Shown here one piece after another: positions 6,389 through 14,343 of a DNA stretch of 14,412 nucleotides (position 1 is the first letter of the stretch; every line of letters starts with the position of its first letter). The stretch is from an uncultured Clostridia bacterium. Its GTDB lineage: Bacteria > Bacillota > Clostridia > JAAYHZ01. The notes beneath the pieces are model-generated. The model was not told the DNA's origin. It worked only from the letters and a program-made list of their open reading frames with translations, and searched no databases. The translations under genes and the position numbers were made by a program. The DNA is taken from contig CALCRE010000061.1 of assembly GCA_937894465.1 (NCBI GenBank), forward strand, positions 1 to 14,412, read 5' to 3'.

Positions 6389-7367
6389 ATCATTTGAAGA
6401 CAGATTCATTTCAGAGATCGCAGCATTATGGAACATCCATTTAAGCGGGCAAACACCGTACAAACCGCTTACGGAAGAGGAGTTTAAAGCAAAGTTTGTG
6501 CATGATCCGAACTTCTCGTATGATGGTACATTTCTAGCCATAGAAGAGGGGAAAGTGATCGGCTTTGCAAATGGTATTATGAAAAAAGATTTTCTGCCCG
6601 GAGAAACTCATGAAAATACTCCGGGGTATTTAACTATGGTGATTGTACATACCGATTACAGAGGAAAAGGCATCGGCTCATTATTACTTCAAAAGCTTGA
6701 AAATTACTTTCGCACAAACGGTAAGAAAAAAGCTCAATCCATATTTTTTAATCCCATTAAATTAGAGTGGTATATACCGGGTACAGATAAGCACGATCAT
6801 AACAACTCCCCCGGTGTTGATATGGATTCCCCTGCATTTGCTTTCATGCAAAAGAACGGATACCGAAACCAAGCTCATCAAGTTTCCTTTCATTTGGACT
6901 TATCTGACTTTCAAATCAGTGAAAAAGCGCTAGCAAAGCAAAAGGAGTTAATAAACAAGGGTATTTTTGCAGGTTATTACGATCCTAGAAAACATCACGG
7001 CTTTAACGAACTATTTGATAACTTGGGTACAAAAGATTGGAATAAGGGGATCATGGATAACCTGGCGCAGGATAAACCGGATCCGGTAATTGTTGCAGCA
7101 GACAACGGTCAAATATGTGGTTTTACAGGGCCGATTCGTGTTCAAGAGAGCGGACGGGGATTTTTTATAGGCATCGGCACCCATTCCCAATACCGGGGTG
7201 AAGGGATTATGTCTGTGCTTTTCGAGTTATTAATGGATGGATTCAAATCATCCGGTGCAAAATTCAGCACACTATTTACCGGTGCGGACAATCCTGCAAG
7301 AAAAACCTACGAGCGGACAGGATTTAAACCTGTCCGAAACTGGGCGGTTATGAGTAAGGAGATTTAA
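6378..7367 (+). CDS. Tandem GNAT-fold acetyltransferase (two domains)
   Basis: A 329-residue cytoplasmic protein with two GNAT modules. The N-terminal module (about 1-175) has the acetyl-CoA pyrophosphate loop DYRGKGIGSLLL (93-104). The C-terminal module (about 235-329) has QYRGEGIMSVLF (271-282) and the typical NPARKTYERTGFKPV ending. Both loops keep the (Q/R)xxGxG/A-like core, so both could bind acetyl-CoA, although one is often structural in such fusions. About 60 residues between them (175-235) contain no recognised motif. The ATG overlaps the DUF4180 stop by 11 bases and has GAGAGG five bases upstream. GNAT enzymes acetylate amines on antibiotics, amino sugars, peptides or proteins; the substrate here is not evident. 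The next gene follows after three bases. Confidence 0.88.
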   Translation: MEIKSFEDRFISEIAALWNIHLSGQTPYKPLTEEEFKAKFVHDPNFSYDGTFLAIEEGKVIGFANGIMKKDFLPGETHENTPGYLTMVIVHTDYRGKGIGSLLLQKLENYFRTNGKKKAQSIFFNPIKLEWYIPGTDKHDHNNSPGVDMDSPAFAFMQKNGYRNQAHQVSFHLDLSDFQISEKALAKQKELINKGIFAGYYDPRKHHGFNELFDNLGTKDWNKGIMDNLAQDKPDPVIVAADNGQICGFTGPIRVQESGRGFFIGIGTHSQYRGEGIMSVLFELLMDGFKSSGAKFSTLFTGADNPARKTYERTGFKPVRNWAVMSKEI

Positions 7368-7370
7368 AAA

Positions 7371-8072
7371 ATGAGTGAAACTAAAAAACACATTATGGCC
7401 ATTGGCGCGCATACAGGTGATGTTCAGTTGACTTGCGGAAAGACACTGGCAAAGCATGCATTATTAGGAGACATGATTACCACTGTTGATGTGACAGCCG
7501 GGGAAAGAGGCGCTCCTTCCAACATGAGTGTTGAAGATTTCAAGCAAATGAACATTAATTCCGCTGCAGAATTTGCCAAGATGTTAAACGGACAATCCAT
7601 TGTGCTCAATTATAGGGATGCAGAGGTGCCTGAGAACGAAGACATTAAGTTTGAAATAGCTGACCTGATCAGACAAGAGAAACCTGATGTCATATTGACT
7701 CATTGGGCAAAGAGTACCCATAAGGATCATTCCGCCGTTCACCGGGTAGTAAATGACGCCATATTCTATGGTGCACTTCGGACCATGGAGAGAGAACTTC
7801 CCTCCCATTGGGCGAGGGGACCGTATTTCGCTGAGAACTGGGAAGATGCCCAAGACTTTGTACCATATATTTATGTGGATGTTACAGAAGGGTACGATTT
7901 GTGGGTTGAAGCTATTAAAAAGTTATGGCTTACCAATAACTCACCATGGTTTCAATATCTTGAATATTATGATGCATTGAGCAGAGCTCGGGGAACATTG
8001 ATCCACAAAAAAAGAGCCGAATGCTACATGGTCAACCCGCAAAATATGAAGCGAGTCATAGATTCCTTTTAA
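7371..8072 (+). CDS. PIG-L/LmbE-family deacetylase-like protein with altered active-site motif
   Basis: A 233-residue protein of the zinc-dependent PIG-L family, whose members deacetylate GlcNAc-linked compounds (MshB, BshB, PIG-L). The N-terminal IMAIGAHTGDVQL corresponds to the usual AHPDDxE motif. Zinc ligands H14 and D17 are kept, but the first Asp of the DD pair, the general base in MshB-type enzymes, is Gly16, and the usual Glu is Gln19. The second motif HKDH (117-120) supplies the other His ligand and the His-Asp pair. The RBS AAGGAG lies inside the end of the GNAT gene, three bases separate the two, and the gene ends the operon. It may be an enzyme with an alternative base, a different hydrolase or a non-catalytic relative. 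It is not demonstrably a bacillithiol enzyme. Confidence 0.82.
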   Translation: MSETKKHIMAIGAHTGDVQLTCGKTLAKHALLGDMITTVDVTAGERGAPSNMSVEDFKQMNINSAAEFAKMLNGQSIVLNYRDAEVPENEDIKFEIADLIRQEKPDVILTHWAKSTHKDHSAVHRVVNDAIFYGALRTMERELPSHWARGPYFAENWEDAQDFVPYIYVDVTEGYDLWVEAIKKLWLTNNSPWFQYLEYYDALSRARGTLIHKKRAECYMVNPQNMKRVIDSF

Positions 8073-8109
8073 AAGACGAAAGATAATACTCTTCCATTCT
8101 TTTGTCATA

Positions 8110-8118
8110 TGATATACT
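8110..8118 (+). promoter_or_regulatory. Extended -10 promoter of the small membrane protein
   Basis: TGATATACT is an extended -10 (TGn plus TATACT) about 42 bases upstream of the ATG at 8160. No convincing -35 is seen, as is usual for extended -10 promoters. Confidence 0.35.
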
Positions 8119-8159
8119 AGATTACAGATAAAATTACATATGAAAAAGTGAGGTACATA

Positions 8160-8663
8160 ATGAAGTTTTACACCATCTTGGTTTGGCATGTAGGGGCGAA
8201 TATCTTAACATATGCCCTAGCTTTTCTCATATCCATATCAATCGGCCTGTTTTTTGACGGATCTGCCTTTATACCATTCAGTATCACCTTATACATCATT
8301 TTTTTGGTGCTATCCTTCTTTTATATATCCGCCAAAGGCTTCAAGGATACAGAGGATGAAAACTTCTCAATCATCAAATGTTTGTTTTCTTGTATCATCG
8401 CTATGGCTGCGAATGCATTCTTCATTTCAAGGGATCTTTCAGGCGAAACATCCCTCAAGCTTTTATTGACCAGTGTACCCTACACTTTTGTTTGGTATGT
8501 AGACGCATTAAAACAAAACCTCGGTTTATGGATTGCAATTCTGCTTTTGATCAACATCCCTGTCTTCACAGTTTTTTATGGAATTGGATACATACAATAC
8601 AAAAGACGGAGTGCAAAAAGACAAGTTACCGACAGTGATTATTTCAGGTCAGAGAGCACTTAA
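8160..8663 (+). CDS. Small integral membrane protein of unknown function
   Basis: A 167-residue protein that I do not assign to a family. Four hydrophobic segments are visible: about 5-30 (LVWHVGANILTYALAFLISI), 38-57, 70-90 and 121-144, with a basic tail (YKRRSAKRQ) that favours a cytoplasmic C-terminus by the positive-inside rule. The start is the ATG at 8160, preceded by GTGAGG at seven bases; a GTG at 8148 is part of that ribosome binding site and less likely. The gene follows the deacetylase gene by 87 bases and may have its own promoter, so it may or may not belong to the preceding operon. Its last 15 bases overlap the convergent flavodoxin gene, with no terminator between them. Confidence 0.7.
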   Translation: MKFYTILVWHVGANILTYALAFLISISIGLFFDGSAFIPFSITLYIIFLVLSFFYISAKGFKDTEDENFSIIKCLFSCIIAMAANAFFISRDLSGETSLKLLLTSVPYTFVWYVDALKQNLGLWIAILLLINIPVFTVFYGIGYIQYKRRSAKRQVTDSDYFRSEST

Positions 8664-9113
8664 TCTATTGACAAGTTCATCGATCTGTGTTTCCCGTGTT
8701 GTTGCGGACCAGTGGATCATACCACTTGACTTCATATCCGTTCCTTTTTCTTTGCATGCCGAGGTAATTTGCTTTATGGCATGATTGCCGCCCATCCATG
8801 CCTTTTTCAAATGTTGTGTAACAAAGCAATATACCTTTTTGTTCGTCAAATCGGATATTTGGGATAAGTATACCTTCATGACCGGTGCCAAAGAAAAAGC
8901 TTGTACCGGAGAAGCAAAAATAATTGCATCATAAGAGCTGACATCAGGTGCTGTTTTCAATTGAACCGGGCCGCCTGAATTCGGGTTTGAATTGACAGGT
9001 ACCACTTTTTCCATGTTCACCGAATGTCCTGCTTTCTTCAAGGCATCCTCCAACTTTTGTGCCACTGACCAAGTGTTTCCAGTGTGGGAGTATACAATAA
9101 TTCCTACTTTCAT
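8649..9113 (-). CDS. Flavodoxin-fold protein
   Basis: A 154-residue flavodoxin-like FMN-binding protein. The N-terminal strand and phosphate loop KVGIIVYSHTGNTWSVAQKL (residues 2-21) carry the diagnostic T/S-x-T-G-x-T pattern (SHTGNT). YDAIIFASPVQAFSLAPV (about 61-78) is the second flavin-contacting segment, as in NAD(P)H-dehydrogenase and WrbA/flavodoxin-like proteins. The start is at 9113, where AGAGGTGA lies five to six bases upstream; extending to 9161 adds sixteen residues before the canonical first strand. Such proteins shuttle electrons between redox enzymes in anaerobes. It could in principle serve the 4Fe-4S proteins of this window, but it is seven kilobases away and that is speculation. 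Confidence 0.85.
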   Translation of the reverse strand: MKVGIIVYSHTGNTWSVAQKLEDALKKAGHSVNMEKVVPVNSNPNSGGPVQLKTAPDVSSYDAIIFASPVQAFSLAPVMKVYLSQISDLTNKKVYCFVTQHLKKAWMGGNHAIKQITSACKEKGTDMKSSGMIHWSATTRETQIDELVNRLSAL

Positions 9114-9149
9114 ATAGTTCACCTCTAACAAAATATATTTTTCTTTTCT

Positions 9150-9205
9150 TATATATTTCACAATAAATCCACTGTCACTGTACTACGATGAAATGTCTCT
9201 GTCAA
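9150..9205 (-). promoter_or_regulatory. Two overlapping candidate promoters of the flavodoxin gene
   Basis: On the minus strand TTGACA (9205-9200) with TACAGT (9182-9177) and GTGACA (9178-9173) with TATATA (9155-9150) both have 17-base spacing. The tandem ACAGTGACAGTG repeat is shared by the -10 of the first and the -35 of the second. Which one is used cannot be decided from sequence. Confidence 0.5.
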
Positions 9206-9255
9206 GAAGATAATGCAAACAGATCCTATAAAAGGTAAGATTGAAGTATGGAATG

Positions 9256-11901
9256 TCATACACCCTCATTGATCACCTGCCACTCCCCTTTTGTTTCCTT
9301 GGTCAACACTATCACTCTTTTTGCCCGGTCATCCATAGTGACATAAAAGGCAATCACCTTATCCTTTACTTTGTTTGGTATTACAGAGGATTGATAAATC
9401 GTCACATCCGTTATATACGCAACATCCTTGACCCGATCCTTGAATACAGAGCTTTCATAGTATTTCATGACAGTGTCTTTGGCTTGTTCTATCTCTTCTT
9501 CGGTCAATTCATAAAGTTCTTCTTTTTCAAGCTTTTGAATTTCTAAAACATGATCCCTATATTTTCTCAACCGGTCCGTCAAACTGTCATTGTCGGAATA
9601 CAGCTTCGGATAGGTGTCCAACCATGAATATCTCTCATAGAACTTTTCAGATGAGGACAATCCAAATGTAAATTCACCGCCTTCACTACTAAACAGAAGA
9701 ACACTTTTGCTTAACAAATCATTGATCTCATCTGCAAAAGCCGTCATTTCAGTTACATCCAACGGCGTTAAGCCGAGGATATCAAAATCAATGGTTTTTG
9801 ATTGAAAGACTTTCTCCTTACCGTTTTGCAATGTGAAAACAGAGTAGGTGTACGAGGCATATCCTTGGCTGATATAGGGATTGTAGCGTAACAAGTACTG
9901 CTGACCGTCTGTTTCATATAAAAACAATGAACTCCAACCTGCATGTGCCTTGAAAAAATCCTGTTTCCATATTTCGTCACCTTTTTGATTCAAGACTAGC
10001 AATACCACTCGGGTAGTCGAGGGGGCCTCTTCTTGGAATTTTTCAAGATACAGGCTCTCCTGCCCGGTTCCCGGTTCCACATCAGCCTTTGTTAAAAATC
10101 TTTTTGAATTTGTTGAAGGTGGATTGGATTCTAGGAATTCATCAATATCGTCATAACGGATATCAATACCTGTTCCGCTTCCACGCCATATACTTTCAAG
10201 GTCTGCGCATCTAGGCTTTCCACCTTCCACCCCGGCTTGCACAATCAATCGATATCCTTCTTCCACAGAGTACACCATGATATATATGTCAAAGCTTGAA
10301 CTCACGTTTGCACCTTTGAATCCCTTGAAGTCTTCAAAAACCAAATTATCGCCTTTTTTAGCCAGCTGCTTTACATCATCGATTGTCATAGGATTGCCTT
10401 CTAAAAATCCGGGGCGATCAAAGCTGCCGATTCGTTCTACGCGATTGTCTGAATCATAATATATCCCGGTGACAGTTTGGCCGTTCATGATATAAATGTC
10501 ACCTTTTAGACCAGATAGTCCGCCATGGAGCTGACCGAGAATTTCATGAACCTCATTGATATGCATACCGATATTGATCCGATTTAGCAGTTCATTGACT
10601 TGCGCATTGTCTTGAATGCGAGCGCTGCATACGGCATTAATATAATTTGCCTTACCTTTGGCGCGATATGTGCCCGTATCAACATCCATTAGATAGTTGT
10701 CATCGGTTTTATAAAAGTACAAGGTTCTTTGCTCATTGGTAAGATTGAAGCGAACCATTACATAATCATCATTAGGCATTTCCGTCTTCGCCGATATTTG
10801 AACAGCATCGGATATGGCATACAATATATCATTGATTTCTACTTGGTCAGTTATAACGACGGATCCTTTACTTTCTCCATCTACGACTTGTTCAAGCTCC
10901 ATGGATAATATCGAATCAGCTTGGGGCAGTTCAATCTTTTTTAATCCGTTTGTGGCAAGCCCTATACTCAATACCACAACCAATATTACCGAAACACCAA
11001 TAATCCATATCCTTGGCTTCTTAAAATTCATTATGTTCTTGATGCGTCCTTTAATATCCCCTTCTCCGAAAGCCAAGGGACTACCGTTGATGATACGTCT
11101 GCCGGTGGCCAAGGATAATAAAGATGTGGAATAGGCTCTTTTAATACTTACTCCGGTTATCCTTAGAACTTTTTCATCACAAGTCATTTCCATATCCTTG
11201 ACGAAACATACAAATGCCACCCAAACAAGAGGATTGAACCAATGCACCGTCAACACAAGAAAACCGATCATCTTAAAGATATGATCAAGTCCCCTGATAT
11301 GGGTTTTCTCATGCAAAATAATGTATTCTTGTTCTTTCTCCGTCAAAGAAGAAGGTAAAAAGATTTTAGGACGTATTACACCATAGACAAAAGGCGTTTC
11401 AATGTGATCCACAAGATAAATATTTTCCCTCATGTGTACTGCCCCAATTAAATTCTTGCGCAGCTTCATTAAAGATATGCCACTATATACCCACATGGCA
11501 ATCATACCCATGATCCACACGCCGGTTGCAAGAGCCATAGGTGCTTCAAGAGGGTCTGCCACAAGCTGCTCTTCCCCTTGAGGTAAAGCATCATTGATGA
11601 TTTCATTTGCAATGGATATAGGTAAATCCACTTTAGGATTCTCCATATGAACAATATCTTTCGGGATATAGGTGATCCTATGATCAATAGTCTCATGAGT
11701 ATGAAATATACCGGTCAAAGAGAATTGTGATGAAAATGATACGGAGCAAACAAGCCGGAATAATACCACAGCCCATAATACATAAGAAAATATCTTAGGT
11801 GCTTTTTTCAATAAAAGGCGAGCCACCAATACAAATAATATGACCATACTTGCTGTAAGGCTCATGTTTAAGATGATCGGCAACAATGTGTACACCCACA
11901 T
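9256..11901 (-). CDS. BlaR1-type M56 membrane metalloprotease with large extracytoplasmic region
   Basis: An 881-residue membrane protein. The N-terminal third is a BlaR1/MecR1-type M56 peptidase: membrane segments at about 5-30, 37-56, 121-141 and 210-233, the zinc motif HEKTH (197-201), HWFNPLVWVA (220-229) and DMEMTCDEKVL (236-246) with the third zinc-ligand Glu. After a segment at about 297-315, some 565 residues face outward. That part shows no recognisable penicillin-binding SxxK/KTG set; one stretch, GMHINEVHEILGQL (445-458), resembles BamE/SmpA-like small domains, and the rest is unrecognised. Typical BlaR1 is near 600 residues. The ATG overlaps the BlaI-type stop codon (TAATG), indicating coupling. 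By analogy it senses an external signal and leads to removal of the repressor; the ligand is probably not a beta-lactam. Confidence 0.85.
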   Translation of the reverse strand: MWVYTLLPIILNMSLTASMVILFVLVARLLLKKAPKIFSYVLWAVVLFRLVCSVSFSSQFSLTGIFHTHETIDHRITYIPKDIVHMENPKVDLPISIANEIINDALPQGEEQLVADPLEAPMALATGVWIMGMIAMWVYSGISLMKLRKNLIGAVHMRENIYLVDHIETPFVYGVIRPKIFLPSSLTEKEQEYIILHEKTHIRGLDHIFKMIGFLVLTVHWFNPLVWVAFVCFVKDMEMTCDEKVLRITGVSIKRAYSTSLLSLATGRRIINGSPLAFGEGDIKGRIKNIMNFKKPRIWIIGVSVILVVVLSIGLATNGLKKIELPQADSILSMELEQVVDGESKGSVVITDQVEINDILYAISDAVQISAKTEMPNDDYVMVRFNLTNEQRTLYFYKTDDNYLMDVDTGTYRAKGKANYINAVCSARIQDNAQVNELLNRINIGMHINEVHEILGQLHGGLSGLKGDIYIMNGQTVTGIYYDSDNRVERIGSFDRPGFLEGNPMTIDDVKQLAKKGDNLVFEDFKGFKGANVSSSFDIYIMVYSVEEGYRLIVQAGVEGGKPRCADLESIWRGSGTGIDIRYDDIDEFLESNPPSTNSKRFLTKADVEPGTGQESLYLEKFQEEAPSTTRVVLLVLNQKGDEIWKQDFFKAHAGWSSLFLYETDGQQYLLRYNPYISQGYASYTYSVFTLQNGKEKVFQSKTIDFDILGLTPLDVTEMTAFADEINDLLSKSVLLFSSEGGEFTFGLSSSEKFYERYSWLDTYPKLYSDNDSLTDRLRKYRDHVLEIQKLEKEELYELTEEEIEQAKDTVMKYYESSVFKDRVKDVAYITDVTIYQSSVIPNKVKDKVIAFYVTMDDRAKRVIVLTKETKGEWQVINEGV

Positions 11902-12266
11902 TATGAATCACCCCGTTCTTGGTCTATGAAGCGTTGTAGTTCATCGATATCTTTTTCGGATAATTTTTTCCTTGTGGCAAATGCAGTTAAAAATCGAGGT
12001 AGAGATCCGTTAAAGGTTTCTTCTACAAACATTTCACTTTGCAAGCCGTCAAACTCCTGCTTGCTCATTAAGGAAGTAACCATGCTGTTGTTATTCTGAA
12101 ATAGACCTTTCTCGCAAAGGCGACGCAGCATGGTGTATGTGGTGGATTTTTTCCAATAAAACTCCGTTTCGCATAGCTTCACCAGCTCTCCGGAAGATAA
12201 AGGCTCATTATTCCATATCAACTCGGCAAATCTGGTTTCCATCGTCCCCAGCTTATATTCCATCAT
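11901..12266 (-). CDS. BlaI/MecI-family repressor
   Basis: A 121-residue winged-helix repressor. MEYKLGTMETRFAELIW (about 2-18), LSSGELVKL and the recognition-helix region WKKSTTYTMLRRLCEKGLF (about 37-55) are characteristic. The C-terminal half (EETFNGSLPRFLTAFATRKKLSEKDIDEL) is the dimerisation part that M56 signalling inactivates in known systems. Three start codons are adjacent: GTG at 12269, ATG at 12266 and ATG at 12263. AAGGAG is only three bases from the GTG, so 12266 is chosen. The gene overlaps the M56 protease gene by one base, and its promoter is covered by repeated ATTAAAC half-sites, so it almost certainly represses its own operon. The targets beyond this pair are unknown. Confidence 0.9.
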   Translation of the reverse strand: MMEYKLGTMETRFAELIWNNEPLSSGELVKLCETEFYWKKSTTYTMLRRLCEKGLFQNNNSMVTSLMSKQEFDGLQSEMFVEETFNGSLPRFLTAFATRKKLSEKDIDELQRFIDQERGDS

Positions 12267-12289
12267 CACTATCTCCTTTTAGTCTAACG

Positions 12290-12336
12290 CTATTAAACCT
12301 ATATATTGAGTTTAATAGATTAAACCAATTTGTCAA
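12290..12336 (-). promoter_or_regulatory. Promoter and operator of the BlaI/M56 operon
   Basis: The minus-strand -35 TTGACA (12336-12331) and TAAACT (12314-12309) are 16 bases apart. Three half-sites lie over and just after this promoter: ATTAAAC at 12292-12298, GTTTAAT at 12310-12316 and ATTAAAC at 12319-12325. The last two make a palindrome with a two-base centre (12310-12325); the first two make a 9-bp inverted repeat (CTATTAAAC/GTTTAATAG) with an 11-base gap. This fits a BlaI-type dimer site plus an auxiliary site. Confidence 0.65.
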
Positions 12337-12370
12337 GCAAGAATAAAATAAAATTTTATTGCTTTGAATA

Positions 12371-12396
12371 TAAAAAACGGAGACCTAAGTCTCCGT
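12371..12396 (-). terminator. Rho-independent terminator of the solute-binding protein gene
   Basis: A perfect 8-bp GC-rich stem (ACGGAGAC at 12377-12384, GTCTCCGT at 12389-12396) with a four-base loop is followed on the minus strand by six T residues (12376-12371). It lies 17 bases past the stop at 12414. T-rich sequence on the plus side may make it bidirectional. Confidence 0.9.
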
Positions 12397-12413
12397 CGTT
12401 TTTATTTCATTTT

Positions 12414-14261
12414 TTAGTTGTCATACAACTGTGGTGGTTGATACTGCGGGAATTCCTCATTGTTGAAGTATTTTTCAACCAGAGTTTCTAATCCTGCAGA
12501 GTATAATTGATTGATGTATTGTTCCCACTCAGCATTAATATTGGCGATTTCACCGTTCCATGAACGATTTGCAAAGTCAGCAACCGCTGCGTTTACAGAT
12601 GCTGAAACTTCAGCCCAGTCCTTGGCGTATTGATCATACAGCTCGGTTCCCATGTACATTGCGTTCATGTATTTATAAGGTTCTATACAGTATTTTTCAA
12701 CCCATTTTGATTCCTTCATATGTGTTACATATTGGAAGTAAGCTTCATATTCGTAACCACTGAATTCGGTGTTGAACATACCGTTCCACCATCCGCCTCT
12801 TCTGTACTGAGGAGGAATCTTGGTAACGTCATTAACAACTCTTGCACTCTTATAGGGTTCGCCCATCCAAGTAAAGTGAACACCTTCGATTCCTAAGAAT
12901 ACTTTCTCATTAAATTCACTGGTAGGATCGGTTTTATAATCGTTCCAAATGGTTAACATTCTTGCAAGTTTACCGTCTGTTACGGTGCTTGCAACTGTCC
13001 AAGTTCTCCATTTTCCGTCTGCAAAAGCATCCAATTGATATCTTCTGCTTCCGTAAACATCACCAACACCTTTGAGTGCTGGCATAGCTACAAAGGTAGC
13101 ATCTTCAAGTCCGTTATACCAAATGCTCTGAGGTACGTTACGATCGGAATTTGCAGGAAGATCCGGTCGGCAGAAATATCCGCTGTCGGCATTAAAGTAA
13201 CCGACTTTACCGGTAGCCCAAGTCGCAAGCAAAAGGTCAACCCATGTGCCTTCACCTTCCACGGTTCTCATGTACCCTTTGTTACGCATATCGTTTGCCC
13301 ATACCATATAGTCTCTGTAGCCTGTATATGCATAATAAGGAACAACATCACCTGTAGCGTCATCCAAGTACAGGAAGTTAGCATCAGATGAGTTCACTCC
13401 GAATTGCCCCCAGTATACATCCACCCAAGGAGATCTGAAAGTATGAGGGTAGATCACAGCTGCAAATGTGTCATCTTCTCCGTTTCCATCCGGGTCATCC
13501 TCGGTGAAAGCTCTGAAAATATCATTCAATTCTTCATGTTCAAACATAAAGTCCGTCATAAAGACTTGTCCGTTATACTTGCCTAATTTTTCGTCTGACA
13601 TTGTAACAGGAATCAGGTCACTTTCACTAATTTCATAACCAACGTTCTCCAACCAATCCAATCTGATGATAGGTAGATTGTAGTACCTTTGATATGCGTT
13701 CATGATGAAAGAGATTCCATAGTACTCTTCAGTACCCGGTATGTTGTTATACTTGAAACTTGAAGGTGCACTTTTTTCCATTTGCTCGTAATAGAAGGGG
13801 AAATATTGTTTGTACATTGACAAAGGAATGGATCTTGTAAACCCTTCATCATACAATTGCCACGGTTGATACGGTGCATATGGATAGTTACCGAAATCGG
13901 GGATATCCCCTGCAGCCAACATCATGGAAAGACCTTCAGCGTCATAATAACTGATATTCCATACTTGAAAATCGATGTTGTACTTTTCTTCTAACATCAC
14001 CTCATCATACGCGCCTTCATCATATGTATCGCATGCCCCGTAAATCCAACTGATTTCATAAAACTCCGCAAAGGGGTTTTCTTCCACAATTGGTGCGGTT
14101 GTTTCACCGGATCCACCCGTTGTTTCGGATGTGCCGGTTGAGTTTGACGTACCGGCGGTTGTTACATCAGGTTCGTCTTGAGTCAGCGTACATGCAGCAA
14201 AAGAAAAAATGATTGCTAAAATAATGAATAAGCTCATGAAACGCATTGACTTTTTCCTCAT
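12414..14261 (-). CDS. Extracellular solute-binding lipoprotein, LplA-like
   Basis: A 615-residue lipoprotein, the ligand-capturing part of a carbohydrate ABC importer. The signal peptide has basic residues (RKKSMR), a hydrophobic core and the lipobox FAAC with the lipidated Cys at 24, followed by a Thr/Ser/Gly-rich linker (about 33-57). MMLAAGDIPDFGNY (about 113-126) and a calcium-loop-like DPDGNGEDD (256-264) are typical of the LplA/YtcQ-type binding proteins that pair with LplB/YtcP permeases. The protein is rich in Trp and Tyr, as expected for a sugar or oligosaccharide site. The start at 14261 has GGAGG seven bases upstream; an in-frame ATG at 14306 has no such site. It has its own promoter and terminator, and no permease or ATPase gene lies in the window. 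Confidence 0.9.
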   Translation of the reverse strand: MRKKSMRFMSLFIILAIIFSFAACTLTQDEPDVTTAGTSNSTGTSETTGGSGETTAPIVEENPFAEFYEISWIYGACDTYDEGAYDEVMLEEKYNIDFQVWNISYYDAEGLSMMLAAGDIPDFGNYPYAPYQPWQLYDEGFTRSIPLSMYKQYFPFYYEQMEKSAPSSFKYNNIPGTEEYYGISFIMNAYQRYYNLPIIRLDWLENVGYEISESDLIPVTMSDEKLGKYNGQVFMTDFMFEHEELNDIFRAFTEDDPDGNGEDDTFAAVIYPHTFRSPWVDVYWGQFGVNSSDANFLYLDDATGDVVPYYAYTGYRDYMVWANDMRNKGYMRTVEGEGTWVDLLLATWATGKVGYFNADSGYFCRPDLPANSDRNVPQSIWYNGLEDATFVAMPALKGVGDVYGSRRYQLDAFADGKWRTWTVASTVTDGKLARMLTIWNDYKTDPTSEFNEKVFLGIEGVHFTWMGEPYKSARVVNDVTKIPPQYRRGGWWNGMFNTEFSGYEYEAYFQYVTHMKESKWVEKYCIEPYKYMNAMYMGTELYDQYAKDWAEVSASVNAAVADFANRSWNGEIANINAEWEQYINQLYSAGLETLVEKYFNNEEFPQYQPPQLYDN

Positions 14262-14315
14262 AACTTTTCCTCCAAAATAAAATTTATATGCATAATTTTC
14301 ATGCACATAACATAC

Positions 14316-14343
14316 ATTTTATACTCTCTTTACATTTTGTCAA
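14316..14343 (-). promoter_or_regulatory. Promoter of the solute-binding protein gene
   Basis: On the minus strand TTGACA (14343-14338) and TAAAAT (14321-14316) are 16 bases apart, about 55 bases upstream of the ATG at 14261. A weak inverted repeat TGCAT/ATGCA (14289-14293, 14301-14305) lies in the leader. Confidence 0.6.

Noticed and set aside
9256..11901. Calling the M56 protein a beta-lactam sensor (BlaR1)
   Set aside because: The peptidase half fits, but no penicillin-binding motif set was found in the exterior region and no beta-lactamase gene is nearby.
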